Below, one piece after another: positions 61,397 through 64,000 of a DNA stretch of 64,000 bases. The notes under the pieces are model-generated. The model was not told where the DNA came from. It saw only the letters and a program-made list of their open reading frames with translations, and did not search any database. Positions within the stretch are counted from its first letter, which is position 1, and the number at the start of each line of letters is the position of its first letter. The stretch is from Mortierella sp. BCC40632 (taxonomy: Eukaryota > Mortierellomycota > Mortierellomycetes > Mortierellales > Mortierellaceae), in assembly GCA_011634665.1 (NCBI GenBank), contig WAEK01000016.1, forward strand, positions 686,501-750,500, written 5' to 3'. The position numbers were made by a program, and so were the translations under genes.

Positions 61397-63189
61397 GGTA
61401 GCTATTTTTTGTGTGATTTAGGAGTGGGGAGAAGCAGTGTATCCGATTTATGCGAGTCTGATTGAGATATTTCCTAAGGTGAGTGTCCGCTGGATCAAAG
61501 ATGAGAGGGAGACTAACAATGGCAACTAGGAAGAGAAGAGGAGAGGAGGAGAGGAGAGGAGTAAAAGACGCAGAAAAGTAGAGAGAGAGAGAGGGAGGGA
61601 GAGAGAGAGGAGAGAGAGGAGAGAAAAAGAGAAAGAAAAGTAGAAAAAGAGAAGCAGCGTCGGTAATGGAGAGTAAAGAAAAGAGAAAGAAGAGAAGGGG
61701 AGAGAGGAAAGGGTGCAGGTAGTTATAACTGGCTGGAGACTGGCAAAGACACCACCGAGGGAAGCACACGAGCACAGATCGATGCAAGACAAACTCATCC
61801 TCTCTCCGCCGTCCACTGTCCACTGAACAGCTCTGCATGGGCCGCATCTGAAGGGAACAAGAGAGGAGGGGGGGGGAGAGTCTTCCCTGTCTCGCCTCTG
61901 TTGTCAGACTCGGACTTTTCGGCGATCGATTGTTCGGATTGTGGTGTGTGCAGGAATAGAGGGAAGAGCGGACCTTTTGGCTGTCTGACTGACTGGCTGA
62001 CTGCTGACTGGACTGGCTCTTAGCCATCTGTGAGTTGGTGCTCCACATGAAAGTGACAAAGTTGACTCGTTTCTCTATCTCCCGCCTCGCCATATTACTC
62101 ATCTCTCAACCAATCACCGCTCACCTGCAATCGCCCGCTTGCTCTCTCTTTTTTAGCTCTATCTCTCCTCCCCTGGGCCAACAGATGCCTGACTGACTGC
62201 CTGCGCCTGTCTGGTTGTCCGACTGGATTCTGGAAGTACGCGACTCTCACATACGCACACATACTCTGCTACCACTAACGCGACTTTATCCCCTCTCTTT
62301 CGCACATACATCCACCCCCCCCACCCACTCATTCTCTCATATTCTTTTTTCTCTCGCACCCCAAATGCGCATCTTGATCCAGCCGCCACTAATCCCAGCA
62401 AGACTTGCAGAGAGAAAAGAGACTATATGCTATGCTGTCTGTGCTTTCTGTTTCCAGGCTGAAGATACACATGGGTACCATGCAGACTCGGACATGCTGT
62501 GCGCGCGAGAGTGTCGACAAGCTGAACAAGAGTGTGCGCCTGGTGCAGAGAGTGTGTGAGAAAAAGAGAGTGAGAGTGAGTGAGCGACAAGGAAAGTGAG
62601 GCAGAAAGAGAGGATGAGAGATGAGAGGAGAAGAGATATGGGTGAAAGAGATGCGAGTGCGAGAGGAGGCAAAGATAGAGAAAATAAGAGAGAGGAGGAG
62701 AGAGAGGAAGAGAAAGTGTGAACGATAGAAGGACTGGCGAAAGGCACGAGTGAGTAAGAGAGAAGGGAGAGAGCCTCACCTGTGAGAACAAGGTTAAGAA
62801 AGAAGACGTGGCTGTCCTCCCTGTCCTTGTGCACATCCAGTCTGTCTGGCCAGTGGCGTGCCTCATCTTACTCATCGGCCAAGTCAACTCAACCCAGCTG
62901 GGCCACACGGAAAATAAAGTGGGTTGGACTGTCAGACTAATAGGGGCAGTGCGGAGCAGAGTGAGCGAGAGACAGACAGACCAGACCAGAGAGAGAGCAC
63001 ATGCAGTCATCCACCTCCCTCCCTACTCACTCACTCACTCACTCGAGGAGTAATAGCGTTCGTCCGGATCAGATCTGACTTTGACTCTCTTGATTACGAT
63101 GACGGCGGGCATGAATATAAAAGCGTCCCCACCGCGCCCTTCCGTCTTGGTCCCGTCTTTTTCCTCTTCTTCATCTTCATCACTCCCCC

Positions 63190-63228
<39 letters not shown>

Positions 63229-63315
63229 TCATTCTCTTTTTCACATCCTCGTCTCTGATCGACGTTCCTCCCTTCGACTCTTTCACTCTTACACACACAC
63301 ACACACATCGCCGAC
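61397..63315. other. Divergent promoter region shared by ILV2 and ILV5
   Basis: A 1.9 kb spacer between the two start codons. The ILV2 side is GA-rich with many GAGA/AGAGG runs. The middle has repeated TGACTG/CTGACTGACTGG words (about 61978-62013), and the ILV5 side is CT-rich with a TTTC run at 63198-63229. TGACTCG at 62064 is one base from the Gcn4 site; I did not find a perfect TGASTCA. Long low-complexity frames are not accepted as genes. Confidence 0.6.
63198..63229. repeat. (TTTC)n microsatellite
   Basis: About eight TTTC units in the ILV5 promoter or 5' UTR. A similar run lies in the last PHO13 intron near 15115-15144. Confidence 0.9.
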
Positions 63316-64000
63316 ATGAGCTTCGTTGCCCGTTCCGCTATCCGTCAGTTGACTCGCGTCGCTGCCCCCTCCCGCTCCTTCTCTCTCTTGGCCCGCTCCG
63401 CCGCCATCACCCAGGTCCCCAGAGCTGCCATCTGCAAGGTAAGCCAGATATGCCCACTCTCTATCTTTTGCCAGTGTGATTCGATTCAGAGGAGCCTTGT
63501 TCTTGTCATGATGGACGCCGATGGCTATCTGGATCTTTGTCTAATCGATCTCTCTTAATTTCTTTCCAGACTGCTATCACCCAGACTCGCGGAATCAAGA
63601 CCATCGACTTTGGAGGCACGAAGGAGGTTGTCTATGAGCGTAGCGACTACCCCCCTGCCAAGCTTCAGGATACTTTCAAGAACGATACCCTCGCTGTCCT
63701 CGGTTACGGCCCCATGGGTCGTGGCCAGGCCCTGAACCTTCGCGACAACAAGCTCAACGTCATTCTCGGATGCCGTAAGGGTTCTTCCTGGGACAAGGCC
63801 GTCTCTGAGGGATGGGTCCCTGGAAAGGATCTCTTTGAGATCAACGATGCCTGCGACAAGGGAACCGTCATCATGAACCTTCTCTCCGATGCTGCCCAGT
63901 CCAAGCTCTGGAACGAGATCAAGCCCTACCTCACCAAGGGCAAGACCCTCTACTTCTCGCACGGTTTCTCCGTCATCTACTCTGAGGATACCGGTGTTGT
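63316..64000 (+). CDS. ILV5: Ketol-acid reductoisomerase, mitochondrial (truncated by the window edge)
   Basis: Converts 2-acetolactate and 2-aceto-2-hydroxybutyrate with NADPH, the second step of branched-chain amino acid synthesis. Exon 1 is 63316-63438 and exon 2 begins at 63570 and is open to the last base. The first 50 residues (MSFVARSAIRQLTRVAAPSR onward) are an Arg/Ser-rich presequence. The Rossmann block LAVLGYGPMGRGQALNLRDN is followed by GCRKGSSWDKAVSEGW, where Arg/Lys/Ser contact NADPH phosphate in the family, and LFEINDACDKGTVIMNLLSD. About 180 residues of an expected 400 or so are present. It is divergent from ILV2. Confidence 0.97.

Overview
The window is nuclear DNA from a filamentous fungus. 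Genes are interrupted by short GT-AG introns (about 45-500 nt, three of them GC-AG), intergenic spaces are short and pyrimidine-rich, and introns and gene ends carry frequent poly(A)/poly(T) and (CT)n tracts. The gene content (Ilv2, Ilv5, Chs5, Pah1/lipin, NRDE-2, fungal H3) is fungal. Intron density, the carotenoid oxygenase and base composition suggest an early-diverging lineage such as Mortierellomycotina/Mucoromycota; that placement is an inference.

Layout. 0.8-2.6 kb: mitochondrial carnitine/acylcarnitine carrier (-). 4.0-6.5 kb: cytosolic phenylalanyl-tRNA synthetase alpha subunit (+). 7.1-12.2 kb: lipin/phosphatidate phosphatase (+). 12.5-13.1 kb: tiny Cys-rich protein (-). 13.9-15.4 kb: Pho13-type HAD phosphatase (+). 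15.8-18.5 kb: carotenoid oxygenase family protein (-). 20.1 kb: intronless histone H3 (+). 21.3-22.1 kb: short Chs5-like exomer protein (-). 22.6-24.7 kb: mannose-6-phosphate isomerase (+). 25.2-26.0 kb: DUF1761-like membrane protein (+). 26.0-33.2 kb is less conserved: an unrecognised zinc-finger/coiled-coil protein, a P1B copper ATPase preceded by degenerate tandem repeats of about 85 bp, an unrecognised fragment and a Myb/SANT-like protein. 33.4-39.4 kb: NRDE-2 (-). 39.7-41.2 kb: mitochondrial phosphate carrier (-). 41.9-44.7 kb: a small hypothetical gene and coding-like remnants. 45.2-47.8 kb: HIG1-domain protein (+) convergent with heme o synthase COX10 (-). 48.3-50.0 kb: Tap42/alpha4 (+). 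50.2-51.7 kb: Bos1 SNARE (-). 52.9-54.2 kb: a 440-residue mitochondrial-looking membrane protein (+). 54.4-56.0 kb: tRNA-splicing endonuclease subunit Sen54 (-). 56.6-58.4 kb: BAG-domain protein (-). 58.9-61.4 kb: acetolactate synthase ILV2 (-), divergent from ketol-acid reductoisomerase ILV5 (+), which runs off the right edge.

Most neighbours are unrelated housekeeping genes, as usual in fungi. Two groupings are functional. ILV2 and ILV5 catalyse consecutive steps of branched-chain amino acid synthesis and share one divergent promoter region. The HIG1 protein and COX10 both serve cytochrome c oxidase and lie tail to tail. Nothing in the window is a clear novel multi-gene system. The best leads are the carotenoid oxygenase relative that appears to lack the fourth iron-binding histidine, the repeat array in front of the copper ATPase, and the small Cys-rich gene whose likely start codon is split by an intron. 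Exon borders come from reading frames and splice consensus, without transcript data.
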